DNA of 6,955 nucleotides from Bacteroidota bacterium (GTDB lineage: Bacteria > Bacteroidota > Bacteroidia > 2-12-FULL-35-15), in the NCBI GenBank assembly GCA_023251855.1, contig JAHEYA010000129.1, positions 1 to 6,955 of the forward strand. Direction: 5' to 3'. The notes under the pieces are model-generated. The model saw only the letters and a list, made by a program, of their open reading frames with translations, had not been told where the DNA came from and did no database searches. Below, piece after piece: positions 6,452 through 6,955 of the stretch. A program made the position numbers and the translations under genes. Every line of letters begins with the position of its first letter. The first letter of the stretch is position 1.

Positions 6452-6955
6452 ATGACAAAATTTAGCTTGTTTTTTTCTTTTGTTTTGATGGTTGCAACAA
6501 CAGTGAATGCACAATCGTTGTTAAAAAAAGCAGATACCGCCTTTGCCCATAAGGAGTGCTTCACGGCAATTGACTTGTATCAGAAAGCATTAAAAAAAGA
6601 AGTTGCAAAAGGTGCAGAAAATCCTGTGTACTTTAAAATAGCATCCTGCTATTCATTAATAAATAATTGTGGAGAAGCAAAAACATGGATAGAAAAAGCA
6701 ATTGAGGGAGGTTATACAGAACCGGCAGCTTATTTATTATGGGGAGATGTGTTACTTAAATTGGGAGAATACGAAACAGCTAAATCAGCTTACCAACAGT
6801 ATACAAAACAAACCGGAGATAAGTCAACCAAACTTAAAATTGCCTCCTGCGAATTTGCTTTATCGGGTGTAAAACCTGAGATTATTTATGAAGTAAAAAA
6901 TCAAGAAGATTTAAATTCATCCTATAGCGAGTATGGTTTGGCGAAAATTAAAAAT
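6452..6955 (+). CDS. TPR-containing exported protein, probable N-terminus of a PD40/OmpA (PorE-like) protein; 3' end beyond window
   Basis: 168 codons are open to the window edge with no stop, so the gene is partial. Signal peptide at residues 1-20 (hydrophobic core, VNA then Q21), exporting the product to the periplasm or outer membrane. Residues about 22-51, 57-87 and 91-121 form three TPR-like helical pairs (for example DTAFAHKECFTAIDLYQKAL and LLWGDVLLKLGEYETAKSAY). After a short linker, KPEIIYEVKNQEDLNSSYSEYG matches the start of the first PD40/WD40-like propeller blade in Bacteroidota TPR-PD40-OmpA proteins such as PorE. Those bind peptidoglycan through a C-terminal OmpA domain and support T9SS components. 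The start is supported by an in-frame TGA at 6446-6448 just upstream. No Shine-Dalgarno sequence is seen, which is normal for this phylum. The propeller and OmpA parts are predicted, not visible. A plain TPR protein is the alternative. Confidence 0.8.
   Translation, partial: MTKFSLFFSFVLMVATTVNAQSLLKKADTAFAHKECFTAIDLYQKALKKEVAKGAENPVYFKIASCYSLINNCGEAKTWIEKAIEGGYTEPAAYLLWGDVLLKLGEYETAKSAYQQYTKQTGDKSTKLKIASCEFALSGVKPEIIYEVKNQEDLNSSYSEYGLAKIKN

Overview
The window comes from an AT-rich genome of the phylum Bacteroidota. The evidence is two kinds of type IX secretion system (T9SS) C-terminal sorting domain, signal peptides of the 'FSQ' and 'NAQ' type, starts without a Shine-Dalgarno sequence, and Bacteroidota-type modular surface proteins. 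I cannot assign a family or genus from the sequence alone.

Layout: all three genes lie on the + strand. (1) 47-3085 encodes a 1012-residue secreted modular protein. It has a signal peptide, an M23 (LytM/lysostaphin-type) zinc peptidase domain with its ligand residues intact, three tandem Ig-like repeats, fibronectin-like modules, a LamG-like domain that appears nested inside another beta-sandwich, and a type A T9SS sorting domain. (2) After an 18-base gap, 3104-6232 encodes a 1042-residue adhesin-like protein. It has a signal peptide, a repetitive beta-rich N-terminal half, several Ig-like/PKD-like modules, and a compact type B (gliding-motility/CHU_C) C-terminal domain. (3) A 219-base gap holds a 129-base imperfect inverted repeat whose arms are built from degenerate 9-base units. 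(4) 6452-6955 is the 5' part of a TPR lipoprotein-like or periplasmic protein, apparently of the PD40/OmpA (PorE-like) family, cut by the window edge.

Inferred joint role: genes 1 and 2 are T9SS cargo, exported by Sec and then across the outer membrane. One would be a cell-surface or secreted peptidoglycan or protein hydrolase and the other an adhesin. Gene 3 looks like a periplasmic/outer-membrane anchoring partner of the kind often found beside T9SS type B cargo. The first two genes probably share a transcript. The inverted repeat may separate them from gene 3. The architecture is recognisable rather than wholly new. The points most worth a second look are the 9-base-periodic inverted repeat, the nested LamG-like domain, the recent Ig-repeat duplication, and the pairing of type A and type B cargo beside a PorE-like gene. 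I see no tRNA, rRNA, CRISPR array or transposase gene.
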